DNA of 64,000 nt. Origin: Bacillota bacterium (GTDB lineage Bacteria; Bacillota; UBA4882; UBA8346). The translations under genes and the position numbers were made by a program. Within the stretch, counting starts at the first letter, position 1. Each line of letters begins with the position of its first letter. The notes under the pieces are model-generated. The model searched no databases. It saw only the letters and a program-made list of their open reading frames with translations, and had not been told where the DNA came from. Positions 33,458 through 41,991 of this stretch are shown one piece after another. The stretch covers positions 1 through 64,000 of the forward strand of contig JAEYGI010000071.1 of assembly GCA_023402395.1 (NCBI GenBank), given 5' to 3'.

Positions 33458-34666
33458 ATGGCCAACAACTCAGTTCATCATCGGCAATATTTGTGGATTT
33501 ATCTGCTGTTAAGAAATTCCTTTGTCGCGATCATCATTTGGCTGGCCTATAATAGTAACAACCCCTCCTACGGCCTGGCGTATCAAGGGTTTACGCCCTA
33601 CTGGCTAAACAGCAACGGTTGGGAATGGCTGGCGATGATCTTCTGGCTGATCAATTCCCACCTGCGATTATTGGGCATATTCGATAGCGAACGAAGTCAG
33701 ATCCTCAGTTCGTTCGCGGATTTTTTGCTGTTTCTTGTAGTGACGCTGGAATTTCTGTTCCTTAATAATTTGAAATTTATCCTGTTAGTCCCGCTGGTGG
33801 ACAGCATCTTCATTCTGCGGTTCAAATGGCAGATTATTTATTCCGTCATCATTTATGGCTTTTACTTATGGGGAGCCTACCTGACCCGGTTGAACCTGAC
33901 CGATTTCTGGATGGTGGGGATCAGCTTTTTCCCGCTGTTCCTGCTGACCATCATCGCCCGGATCAGTTTTGATCAGAATACTAAGATCGAGTCGCTGTTT
34001 CAAGAGTTAAAAAACTCTTATCAAGCCCTGGCCCAGCAGGCCAATCTCGCCCAACAGCTCGGACAGCAGGTCGAACGGGCCCGGATCGCCGGGGAACTCC
34101 ACGACGAGATCGGGCACACCTTAGTTCTGCTCATCGCCAGGCTGGATATCCTCCAGGAATCGTTTCAATCAAACCAGGCGCCGGAACTGCACAACGAGAT
34201 TGCCGCCTGCGCCGCCGATGCCCGCCAGATCCTGCGCCAAACCAAAAAAGTCGTCGAAGAACTGGCAGCTTCCGTACACGGCTCGGATCTCTTCATCGAT
34301 CTGGAGAATCTGGTCAAGAAAACGATCAATTCCTCTAAGATCAATATCCGCTTGAAACTCCCCTCGCCCACCCCGACTCTCAGCCCGCAATTGAGCGGCG
34401 TGATCTACCGGATCGTCCGGGAAGGCTTGACTAACGCCATCCGTCACGGCCATCCGTCCGAGATCCGCGTCTTTATTTCCTGCCCGGCCAAGGACCGGGT
34501 CCGGGTAATGGTCACGGATAACGGCTCCGGATGCAAAGGCAAAGTGAGCGAGGGCAACGGCCTCAAAGGCCTGCGCGAATGCATCGCGCCGTTCCAGGGA
34601 ACAATCACCCTGGCGCCGTTGCCGGACAAAGGATGCAGCTTGGAAGCGCAATTTCCGTTATTATAA
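33458..34666 (+). CDS. Sensor histidine kinase, NarX/DesK (HisKA_3) class
   Basis: A 402-residue membrane kinase. Five or six hydrophobic segments occupy about residues 12-168 with little extracytoplasmic sequence, suggesting intramembrane or envelope sensing. The dimerisation region has the phospho-acceptor H215 in RIAGELHDEIGHTL. The ATPase domain shows the N box EGLTNAIRHG, the G1 box VTDNGSGC and the G2 box GNGLKGLRE. It pairs with the response regulator 147 bp downstream and diverges from the sugar transporter, which it may control. Confidence 0.9.
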   Translation: MANNSVHHRQYLWIYLLLRNSFVAIIIWLAYNSNNPSYGLAYQGFTPYWLNSNGWEWLAMIFWLINSHLRLLGIFDSERSQILSSFADFLLFLVVTLEFLFLNNLKFILLVPLVDSIFILRFKWQIIYSVIIYGFYLWGAYLTRLNLTDFWMVGISFFPLFLLTIIARISFDQNTKIESLFQELKNSYQALAQQANLAQQLGQQVERARIAGELHDEIGHTLVLLIARLDILQESFQSNQAPELHNEIAACAADARQILRQTKKVVEELAASVHGSDLFIDLENLVKKTINSSKINIRLKLPSPTPTLSPQLSGVIYRIVREGLTNAIRHGHPSEIRVFISCPAKDRVRVMVTDNGSGCKGKVSEGNGLKGLRECIAPFQGTITLAPLPDKGCSLEAQFPLL

Positions 34667-34813
34667 AAGCGTTGTGATAAAACTCCGGCCCAAAGACCGC
34701 GGGTTGTACACAAAAGCTCAGAGAAGCAAGGGATACAGTCGATTTTATGCAGCGCTGGCGTGTTCACGTTGAATTGACTTTATCTCACGGCTTCGATAAG
34801 GAGAGTGTCTGCC

Positions 34814-35473
34814 ATGGAACCGATTAAGGTCGTCATCGCTGATGACCAAGCGCTGTTACGCGAGGCGTTGACCGTGATTCTGGAGAAAAGTTCCGATTTC
34901 AAAGTAGTGGGGACCGCCGCCGACGGTCTGGAAGTTCTGGAAATCTGTGAAAAAACCAAACCGGACCTGGTATTGATGGATATCCGGATGCCGCAATACG
35001 ACGGGATTTATGCTACCCAGCAACTGAAGCTCCGCTATCCCGGGATCAAGGTGCTGATCCTTTCGACCTTCGATGATGACGCCAGTGTTTACGGGGCCAT
35101 CAAACACGGCGCCTCCGGGTATCTGCTGAAAGATATCGAGCCGCAGAAACTGCGGGAAGAGATCAAACGGGTGATGGCCGGCGGGGCCGTATTGCATCAG
35201 GATGTGGTGGCCACCGTAGTCCAGCAGCTGGCCAAACACGCCCGGAGCGAGGATGAACATGCCGATCTGACCGGCCGGGAACGAACCATTATCAATATGG
35301 TAGTGAAGGGAAAGAACAACCGGGAGATCGCCGATGAACTTCATCTCAGCGAAGGCACGGTCAAAAACATGCTCAGCACCATCTATGCCCGGCTGAATGT
35401 CGCCGACCGGACCCAACTGGTGGTCTACGCGATCCAAAATCACTTGGTTAAAATGGATGCCGCCCAGCAATAA
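34814..35473 (+). CDS. NarL/LuxR-family response regulator
   Basis: A 219-residue regulator. The receiver domain has the acidic pair in VVIADDQALLREAL, the phospho-acceptor Asp in LVLMDIRMP and the conserved Lys in SGYLLKDI. The C-terminal LuxR helix-turn-helix reads LTGRERTIINMVVKGKNNRE, then IADELHLSEGTVKNMLSTIY. The ATG at 34814 has AAGGAGA 9 nt upstream; the GTG at 34805 is too close. It is the partner of the preceding kinase and is followed by a strong terminator. Confidence 0.95.
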   Translation: MEPIKVVIADDQALLREALTVILEKSSDFKVVGTAADGLEVLEICEKTKPDLVLMDIRMPQYDGIYATQQLKLRYPGIKVLILSTFDDDASVYGAIKHGASGYLLKDIEPQKLREEIKRVMAGGAVLHQDVVATVVQQLAKHARSEDEHADLTGRERTIINMVVKGKNNREIADELHLSEGTVKNMLSTIYARLNVADRTQLVVYAIQNHLVKMDAAQQ

Positions 35474-35483
35474 AAGGCGGATC

Positions 35484-35527
35484 AAAAAAACAAACAGGAG
35501 CGGAACTGCTCCTGTTTGTTTTTATTC
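35484..35527 (+). terminator. Terminator of the two-component operon
   Basis: The stem AAACAAACAGGAGC/GCTCCTGTTTGTTT with loop GGAACT is followed by a T-run. It begins 10 bp after the regulator's stop codon. Confidence 0.92.
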
Positions 35528-35590
35528 TTCAATCATCTTCATGATTTGATCTTACCCCGCGCCTTGGCAATCACCAATTAATGTCAGTTT

Positions 35591-35929
35591 TCATTCCTTG
35601 TTCGCAAAAACCAGCATCAAATCCTTATCCAGTCCACTGCCTCCCGCCAACCCGTCCTTGCCGTAACTGCCCAATGTCACTTTGCGGTTGGCCACGGCAT
35701 AGATGACGCTCTTCCCCCAGGGGTCCGTCAAATCTTTCCGGTATAACTCGTAAAGCGTCACCGGCGGCCTGCCGTAAATACGGTCAAATTGCAACACATC
35801 TTTCTTGACATCATCCAGTTGCTTCCGGAAAGCCGGGTCGTCATCCCCTCCGCCGCGGATGGCGGCGATAATCGCCGCCACGGCCACGATGAGTACCGTC
35901 CCGATGATAATCCCCATCCATTTTTTCAT
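35591..35929 (-). CDS. Membrane-anchored small protein with GspG-like C-terminal domain
   Basis: A 112-residue protein. An N-terminal helix (about 5-25, GIIIGTVLIVAVAAIIAAI) anchors it; there is no GFTLIE-type prepilin signal. The rest resembles the C-terminal part of type II secretion pseudopilin GspG: a helix (LDDVKKDVLQFDRIYGRPP), then DPWGKSVIYA and LGSYGKDGLAGGSGLDKDL, which matches the calcium-loop region of GspG. The role is unknown. The ATG at 35929 has a GGGGG stretch 6 nt upstream. It starts 22 bp after the DUF362 gene, so it is likely cotranscribed with it. Confidence 0.7.
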   Translation of the reverse strand: MKKWMGIIIGTVLIVAVAAIIAAIRGGGDDDPAFRKQLDDVKKDVLQFDRIYGRPPVTLYELYRKDLTDPWGKSVIYAVANRKVTLGSYGKDGLAGGSGLDKDLMLVFANKE

Positions 35930-35950
35930 CACCATCCCCCTTCCCCATTA

Positions 35951-36691
35951 TTATAACGGCATTCTTGTCTGAAGCCGTTTAATATACTCCGGTTTTTCAA
36001 TCAGAAAGACCTTCTCAAGAATGTAGGCATCCAATTCCACTCCGTCATTGCCGATTAGAATTTCCTTAAACTGAAATTGGCCGGACTTTTCATCGAACGC
36101 GTTCCCGCCGTTGATAAAGAAGCTGAACGGGGCATACGCCATGAACGCTTGATAAATATTGGCGACCGACTTATGCAGATCGATATGAATCTTAGGCCTC
36201 CAAGTAACCGGTTCACCCAGTTGATACATTTTTCGGGGGACTGCTCCTACAAACAGTTTAACGTTATTGGAAAAAACCATCCCGGCCCGTTTGGAGGCCA
36301 CCGGAATTCCGATTCTCACGCCGTACTCTTTCAGACATTTGGGCAGATAATGCTCTTCGGCGCCGATTGCGACCGGGTCGTAATCCTCCAAATCGAGGTC
36401 GATCACCTCGACCCCCGGTTCTTTCAGCAACCATCCCAAGCCGATCCGGGCCAGGTTTTCCCTCAAATAACCATCAGCGCCTTCGGCAATCGCGCACCGG
36501 CTGCCATTTGCCAGCACATAACGGACAATCTCCGATAGAAGCTCCGGATCGGTACGGGGATGTCCAACCTCAGGCGGCCGCGCCAGATTAATCTTCAGCA
36601 GCGCCGAACCCGTTTCCGCCAGAACGGCGCCGAGACCGATCCGGTCAAGGTACTGGCCGATTTGGCCGCTTTTATCGATCTTCCAGATCAA
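35951..36691 (-). CDS. DUF362-family protein
   Basis: A 246-residue member of the DUF362 family, whose function is not established. Family-like features are LLKINLARPPEVGHPRTDPE near residue 32, RCAIAEGADG near 85, FSNNVKLFVGAVPRKMYQ and the DLHKSVANIYQAF segment. No ferredoxin cysteines are attached, unlike some longer relatives. It lies 15 bp after the peptidase gene, in the same unit. Confidence 0.75.
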   Translation of the reverse strand: MIWKIDKSGQIGQYLDRIGLGAVLAETGSALLKINLARPPEVGHPRTDPELLSEIVRYVLANGSRCAIAEGADGYLRENLARIGLGWLLKEPGVEVIDLDLEDYDPVAIGAEEHYLPKCLKEYGVRIGIPVASKRAGMVFSNNVKLFVGAVPRKMYQLGEPVTWRPKIHIDLHKSVANIYQAFMAYAPFSFFINGGNAFDEKSGQFQFKEILIGNDGVELDAYILEKVFLIEKPEYIKRLQTRMPL

Positions 36692-36706
36692 ATCGAATCT
36701 CCCCCG

Positions 36707-37894
36707 CTATTCAGGCGCGCCGCAATAATCGACAATAACCTCGGAAAGCACCGCGGCGGTTTCGATGACCGAGGCGCAATCCACATACTCGACGGCCGCA
36801 TGAAGGCCCGCCCCGGCCGGGCCGAAAATCACCGACGGAATTCCGGCCGCCGCCAGTATCGCCGAATCCATCCAACCGCCCATTCCGGCAAAACGCGGAC
36901 TTTGGTCGGAGCGGTTCGCGAAGGTCCGTCGCAGCGACTCGACAATCGGTTGGTCCTCAGCGACTTCCAGGCCGGGGCGGTAGAAGAAGACTTCAAATCC
37001 GGCCCGGAACTGCTCGTCGGCCTGGCTCAACCGGTCAAGCAGCAACCGGACCTCCTCGATGACGCTCTCTTTAGTCTCATACGGCAGCGTGCGCCATTCC
37101 AGTTCCAGCCGGCAATAATCCGGATAAGTGCTCAATTCGGTGCCGCCACTGATAATCGACGCATGAAGCGACGGCGAGCCAAGCAAAGGATGCTGTCGCC
37201 GGGACAGGACGTCGCGCTGCAAGTCTTCGACCGCGGTCAAGACTTTGCCCGCCTTCACAATGGCGTCAATGCCCAGATCCGGCCGGCTGCCGTGGGCCGA
37301 TTGGCCGGAAACCTCGATCCGGATCCAGGCGAATCCCTTATGGGCGATGACGATCTCCAGATTGGTGGGTTCGCAGATAATGGCCGCATCGGCCGCATAC
37401 TTGGTGACCAGCGCTTCCGTTCCGAGGCTGGCGTATTCTTCATCCACCACCAACGCCAGCAGCAGATCGCCTTTGAGCCTGACTCCTGAGTCGACCAGCC
37501 CCTTCACGGCCGCGATCATCGCCGCCAGCCCTCCTTTCATGTCCAGACTGCCTCTACCGTAAATTTTACCGCCTTCCACCCTTGGGTCCAGCGGCGCAAT
37601 GTCCATGCCGGTGACGGACACCGTATCGGTGTGGCCGTTCAGCATCAGACTTTTGCCGCCGCCGCTTCCTTTGAGCCGACCGATTACATTGGGCCGGCCG
37701 GGTTTGACTTCCTGATACTCGACCGCCAGCCCCATCTCCCGGAGATAATTTCCGAGAAAGCGGGCGATTTGGTACTCTCCGTTTCCTCCTCGTACCAGAT
37801 CCGGATTGACCGAATTGATCCGGATCAATTCTTGCAACAAGGCGACGGTTTCAGCCTCATTCACCAGCAGTTTCCTCACTTGCGCCACCTCCAC
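36707..37894 (-). CDS. M20-family metallopeptidase / ArgE-DapE-type deacylase
   Basis: A 395-residue zinc hydrolase. Metal and catalytic motifs are LNGHTDTVSV (near residue 80), YGRGSLDMKGGLAAM, and VDEEYASLGTEAL with the catalytic Glu; the dimerisation (lid) domain follows at about 175-290. The family includes acetylornithine deacetylase, succinyl-diaminopimelate desuccinylase and peptidases, and the sequence alone does not decide between them. It is followed by the DUF362 gene and preceded 35 bp upstream by an acetyltransferase gene. Confidence 0.88.
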   Translation of the reverse strand: MEVAQVRKLLVNEAETVALLQELIRINSVNPDLVRGGNGEYQIARFLGNYLREMGLAVEYQEVKPGRPNVIGRLKGSGGGKSLMLNGHTDTVSVTGMDIAPLDPRVEGGKIYGRGSLDMKGGLAAMIAAVKGLVDSGVRLKGDLLLALVVDEEYASLGTEALVTKYAADAAIICEPTNLEIVIAHKGFAWIRIEVSGQSAHGSRPDLGIDAIVKAGKVLTAVEDLQRDVLSRRQHPLLGSPSLHASIISGGTELSTYPDYCRLELEWRTLPYETKESVIEEVRLLLDRLSQADEQFRAGFEVFFYRPGLEVAEDQPIVESLRRTFANRSDQSPRFAGMGGWMDSAILAAAGIPSVIFGPAGAGLHAAVEYVDCASVIETAAVLSEVIVDYCGAPE

Positions 37895-37929
37895 GGCATC
37901 TTCGGTATGATTTTACGCTTCCGGAAATC

Positions 37930-38670
37930 TCATAGCTCATGGTGAACCCAAACATTGGGCTCGACGTAACATCCGACATCATTTTCACGATCGATCCGGA
38001 CCGGGGTCAACGCGCCGGGAACAACATATTGTCCGCTTTCCGGGAATTTCATTCCCGCCCACCTTTCCCATTCGGAAACGGTGCCGTTGATAAACATCGA
38101 TTGGGGCGCGACGGCCAATACTTTCCCACCCAACTTGCAATGGGCGCGCAGCCAAGGGTCAAAAGGCAGACCGTCATCATTGCGCCATTCCAGATAACGT
38201 TCGAAAGATGCCAGCGGATAGCGGCTTTTCCAGGAAGGGCGCAACGGAACGATCAAGTTCGCCAAACCGCTTGCCACGGCCGCGTTTTTAACCGCCCGGA
38301 TGACTTGCGGGCTGATCCCTTTTCCCTGATATGGCGGGGCGATTGCAATTGCCAAGGCGGACAAGGCATTCGGTTTAATCCCCTCCTGATAACCCAGTGC
38401 CCCTTTTTCGATCGCCTCGTCCCAACCGGACGGTAGCCCTTCGATGCTCCCGTCCCAGAAAAGCGGGATACTGTGTCCCACCGCGACCACTTGATTAGCT
38501 TCATCGGACAATAAAACCTGATAGTCCGGAAATGCCGTCAACAATAAATTCCAATAACGCTCGGCTTTTTGATCATGATGCATGAATTCCGGCCAAACCG
38601 CGTGGCTGATCCGGCCGAATTCATGACGGTATTCGGGATCTTCGGTCAGAGTATGCACGCGGCATTCCAT
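37930..38670 (-). CDS. GNAT-family N-acetyltransferase
   Basis: About 246 residues from the ATG at 38670 (AGAGG upstream). The acetyl-CoA-binding motif A is IAIAPPYQGKGISPQVIRA, with the Q-x-x-G-x-G/A pattern kept as QGKGIS. The N-terminal half (ISHAVWPEFMHHD) and the C-terminal half are Trp-rich. The substrate is unknown. Longer frames to 38724 lack a ribosome binding site. Confidence 0.78.
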   Translation of the reverse strand: MECRVHTLTEDPEYRHEFGRISHAVWPEFMHHDQKAERYWNLLLTAFPDYQVLLSDEANQVVAVGHSIPLFWDGSIEGLPSGWDEAIEKGALGYQEGIKPNALSALAIAIAPPYQGKGISPQVIRAVKNAAVASGLANLIVPLRPSWKSRYPLASFERYLEWRNDDGLPFDPWLRAHCKLGGKVLAVAPQSMFINGTVSEWERWAGMKFPESGQYVVPGALTPVRIDRENDVGCYVEPNVWVHHEL

Positions 38671-38865
38671 CTTCAGAGGCCTCTTTTCATTAATTAGCTG
38701 ACTTATAATATTTTTCCACACCATCCCGTTTTTCCCTTCCGATTTCCTTTCAACGCCAAAAATCCATCAAAAACGAAACGGCCTGGCGCTCCCTTCCTAA
38801 ATTATAATTACAATTGCAAATATCTTTAATATCCACCGCAACTAACCGGTCCAACCTCTTCTACA

Positions 38866-39117
38866 CCCGGGGCGTCCTTCCCCGAAGCAACGGGAACCGC
38901 TCCCCTTGCTTTGGCAACTCTTCCCCAAGCCGGGGCGGCCATCGCCATTCCAGGGGGAATCATTCCCCCTGGAATGGGGGGCATTCCCTTTACAATTACA
39001 ACGACTGCCGCGATTGTGGGAACTATCCCCCGTCAATAAAATGTCACTCCCGATCCAATGGGAGTGGTTCCCCAATCATTTTTAGTAACTGAAGCGGCAA
39101 TGGGAACAGTTCCCCGT
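38866..39117. repeat. Cluster of GGGAAC/GTTCCC palindromes
   Basis: At least five imperfect palindromes in 250 bp: CCCGGGGCGTCCTTCCCCG, CGGGAACCGCTCCCC, the perfect 15-bp-arm hairpin at 38945-38977 (CCATTCCAGGGGGAA/TTCCCCCTGGAATGG), GTGGGAACTATCCCCC and ATGGGAACAGTTCCCC near 39102. The last nearly matches a palindrome in the tandem repeat at 28078-28092. Reading frames across it encode only repetitive Arg/Ser/Gly-rich sequence and are not called. The rest of the 38671-39433 gap shows no gene. Confidence 0.75.
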
Positions 39118-39433
39118 CAATTATATGTAAGTGCCGTTAAAGCGGCAGCGATGGACTCTTCATCTTGAGCAACCGCCGAATAATTTTTAGCTGTTGCTTT
39201 GGCGTTACCAAACACCGCGCAATCAATTTCAAATACCCTGGCTGATTGGAGAAACCGAAACATCCATTCCAATTGGGATAAGTACAGGGAAAACCCCCTG
39301 AAACTAGCGTAACCGGTTACTGAGTCATTGCAATGTTCAATTTTAAACCAGCCTAACCTGAGGCCAAAAGCATATATTAATATATAAAAGCTATCAGCAC
39401 GGCTGGTTCAAATTCGTCGTTAGGAAGTGCTCA

Positions 39434-40351
39434 ATGAAGCGAAACTCATGGCGTCTTTTGTTCCCGCTGATCATGGCCGTCAGCATCATGGCCACCGCCT
39501 ATTGCCAATCCGATCCGGATTGCTGTCATTGCCCGCCCGAACCGCTCCTGCAGCGATCCGGCGCGGCCCAATATAGCGCTCTTCTTTATGAATTGCAGCA
39601 ATATTGGCAGAAACAATCCCTGTATTCAGGCGAGCCCAACGGCCGTTTCGATCAGGCCATGGAAGCGGCGGTGCTGGACTTCCAGAAACAACACCGGCTG
39701 AAACCGAACGGGATGATTGACCGGGACACCTGGCGGGCGATCGGCGCAGCGCCGGAAGCCGCCGGTTCCATCCCGGCCCTGCCGCCCGGCCGTCTGGAGA
39801 TCCTGATCGAGCTGAACTCCCTGACCCTGACCGTCCTGATCGACCGGAAACCGTTCCAGAGTTTTCCGGTAGCGATCGGCAAAGTGGAAACCCCGTCGCC
39901 GGTCGGGGCTTGGCGGGTTACGTCCAAAGGCTATTGGGTCAAGGGGGAGACCAATTGGCTCGGCCTGTCCGTGCCGTATGGCGTCTACGGAATCCACGGC
40001 ACCAATCAGCCCTGGACCATCGGGCGGAGAGCCAGTAACGGCTGCATCCGGATGTACAACCGCCACCTCGAATCGGTTTACCGCTGGGCTCGGCCGGGGA
40101 CTCCGGTTTATATCGACGGCGATCCGTTTCGCGACCGGCGGGAACTCAAACGGGGAATGAGCGGTCCGGACGTCTATTTTTTGCAGATCCGGCTGAAGCA
40201 GTTAGGATTCTTTGAGAAACGGGCCAACGGTTATTTTGAGTATTGGACCGAGGAGGGGGTCAAAAAATGCCAGCAATCGCTGGGGCTCCCGGTGACCGGA
40301 GCGGTCTCGGCCAAAGAGTATTACCGGCTGAAGCTGTATCCTACAAATTGA
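39434..40351 (+). CDS. L,D-transpeptidase with two peptidoglycan-binding domains
   Basis: A 305-residue secreted cell-wall enzyme. The signal peptide (LLFPLIMAVSIMATAYC) is followed by a Cys-rich stretch (CCHCPPEP); the Cys after AY could be a lipobox-like site, but this is weak. A PG_binding_1 domain lies at about 45-105, the YkuD catalytic domain at about 120-235 with the His and Cys motif HGTNQPWTIG and ASNGCIRMYN, and a second PG_binding_1 domain at about 240-300. It cross-links peptidoglycan by 3-3 bonds or attaches proteins to it. Confidence 0.92.
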   Translation: MKRNSWRLLFPLIMAVSIMATAYCQSDPDCCHCPPEPLLQRSGAAQYSALLYELQQYWQKQSLYSGEPNGRFDQAMEAAVLDFQKQHRLKPNGMIDRDTWRAIGAAPEAAGSIPALPPGRLEILIELNSLTLTVLIDRKPFQSFPVAIGKVETPSPVGAWRVTSKGYWVKGETNWLGLSVPYGVYGIHGTNQPWTIGRRASNGCIRMYNRHLESVYRWARPGTPVYIDGDPFRDRRELKRGMSGPDVYFLQIRLKQLGFFEKRANGYFEYWTEEGVKKCQQSLGLPVTGAVSAKEYYRLKLYPTN

Positions 40352-40391
40352 TCCCTTCAAACGTTCCGACGGCGTGACGAAACTTAGCGGT

Positions 40392-40796
40392 CTATTCCCT
40401 GGCGATTTTTTGTCCGGTACGCAGCGCGTGCAGCACTTGCTCCTCGTTCTTATATCCGTCATAATCCCCCTGAAAAGTAAATCCGTAATGATAGCGCAGC
40501 CCATTCCGGGCATTTCGCACCAGATATTCGGCGAGCTTGTCGAGGCCCTCCTCTTTGGCGCAACGCAAAAAGGCGCGGAGCCGCACGCTTCGGAACGCTG
40601 TGCATTCGCAGCAAGGAAAATCAGCGCATTCCCAGCAGCCCTTGATCCGGCGTTCCCGGCAACAAAGCAGGATCGGGCATTGTTCCTGATTGCTGTTGCA
40701 ACCCCGGCAACCGTCCTTTTCATGCTTGACGCAATAAGCGCAGACAAAGCCGCAAGGCGCCATCAGGCTCGCGATTTCCGATACGGTTTTATCCAT
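40392..40796 (-). CDS. Cysteine-rich DUF3795 protein
   Basis: A 134-residue protein with about 14 cysteines: APCGFVCAYC, CRGC, CPILLCC, CWECADFPCCEC and RCAK. This matches DUF3795, proteins of unknown role thought to bind metal. It converges with the L,D-transpeptidase gene, whose end is 40 bp away; no terminator is obvious between them. It is preceded by a WYL regulator gene pointing the same way beyond a short gap. Confidence 0.82.
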   Translation of the reverse strand: MDKTVSEIASLMAPCGFVCAYCVKHEKDGCRGCNSNQEQCPILLCCRERRIKGCWECADFPCCECTAFRSVRLRAFLRCAKEEGLDKLAEYLVRNARNGLRYHYGFTFQGDYDGYKNEEQVLHALRTGQKIARE

Positions 40797-40851
40797 TATT
40801 ATCAGCTCCTCTCGTTATCAAGTTGATTATACGGGAGGATATCGGACAACC

Positions 40852-41787
40852 TCATGTCGTCATTTCCGGATATTGATTCAAAATTTCCCGGGCCTTCTCC
40901 GCCAACCGGCGTTTTAATTCATCGGGCGCTAAAACGGTAATGCCGTCACCGAATCCCATCATCAGCGAGAACCACATCCGTTCATTGCGGGGCAGGCGCA
41001 ACGCCATCCGGAAATCTCCGTTCTCATATTCGGCCACGATCTTGCCGCATAGGTATTCCAAAACCGGTTGCCTGACGCGCTTTCGGCATAACAGCTCAAT
41101 GTTGTAATATTCCCGGGCGTTCCGTTCCGCTTGGGTTTTCAGCAGCGCCTCGGCAGGCGGATGGACTGTGCGCGCGGGAAGATCCGTCGTTTGCAAATGG
41201 CTCAGGCGCGCCAGTTTAAACAAACGATAATCATGCTTTTCGGTGCAATAGCCTAACAGGTACCAGGCATACCATTGATAGGTGATTGCAATCGGCTCCA
41301 CCACTCTGGGCCGGGTTTGATTGTCCGCATTGGTATAATCAAAGGCGACCGCCCTCTGCAGGGTCAAGGCGGTCTCAATCGTTTTGATCTCTTGCTCGGT
41401 CTCCGGGTTTTCCCGCAATACGCTAAAATCCAAAAACAGGGTTTGGGGGAGCGGACGCTTCTGCCGGGAGAAATGGGTTATCTTTTCAAGGGTGGCGTCC
41501 AGCTTCCGATCCCCATAAGCGGAGCATAATCCCTTCAGCGCCGTGAGAATAAACCGATCATCCTCCGCGCTGGACAGTTGTTTGTCCAACTTAAAACCGG
41601 CGACGATTTGATACCCGCCGGCCGAACCGGGCTGGGAAGTAACCGGTATTCCGGCCAGATTCAAGGCCTCAATATCACGTTGGATGGTTCGCGTCGAAAC
41701 CTCGAATTTCTCGGCCAGGGCGCGACCGCTGACCAGGTCGCGGTTCAGCAGATACATGGTGATTCCAAGCAGCCGGTCGATTTTCAA
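40852..41787 (-). CDS. WYL-domain transcriptional regulator (DeoR-type helix-turn-helix)
   Basis: A 311-residue regulator. The N-terminal HTH_11 reads IDRLLGITMYLLNRDLVSGR, ALAEKFEVSTRTIQRDIEAL. The WYL domain has YQWYAWYLLGYC near residue 170, followed by a C-terminal WCX-like extension. WYL domains bind nucleic acid or nucleotide ligands. The TTG at 41787 is chosen because GAGGTG lies 6 nt upstream and the protein then has the family's usual length. The target genes are unknown. Confidence 0.88.
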   Translation of the reverse strand: MKIDRLLGITMYLLNRDLVSGRALAEKFEVSTRTIQRDIEALNLAGIPVTSQPGSAGGYQIVAGFKLDKQLSSAEDDRFILTALKGLCSAYGDRKLDATLEKITHFSRQKRPLPQTLFLDFSVLRENPETEQEIKTIETALTLQRAVAFDYTNADNQTRPRVVEPIAITYQWYAWYLLGYCTEKHDYRLFKLARLSHLQTTDLPARTVHPPAEALLKTQAERNAREYYNIELLCRKRVRQPVLEYLCGKIVAEYENGDFRMALRLPRNERMWFSLMMGFGDGITVLAPDELKRRLAEKAREILNQYPEMTT

Positions 41788-41927
41788 GCTCAACACCTCA
41801 ATTAGGTTGCATCCGGTATCGTAACCAATAAAGTTTGTCTTGCCAATATTATCCTTGATCGTTCCGGCGTTGGCAATGGAATTTATATCGATCGCGGTCC
41901 AATCACGCGCCATATTTTTTATAGTAA

Positions 41928-41957
41928 AACGCCGCCGGCACAAGAGCCGGCGGCGTT
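41928..41957 (-). terminator. Terminator of the oxidoreductase gene
   Basis: A 12-bp GC-rich stem AACGCCGCCGGC/GCCGGCGGCGTT with a 6-nt loop, followed on the minus strand by TTTTACTAT. It lies 34 bp after the oxidoreductase stop codon and inside the upstream region of the WYL gene. Confidence 0.85.
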
Positions 41958-41991
41958 AATTGGTCCGATGGTTAGCGCGGGCCAATGATTT

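Noticed and set aside
38814..39092. Arg/Ser/Gly/Asn-rich frames on both strands
   Set aside because: They arise from the GGGAAC palindrome cluster and show no start signal or family match.
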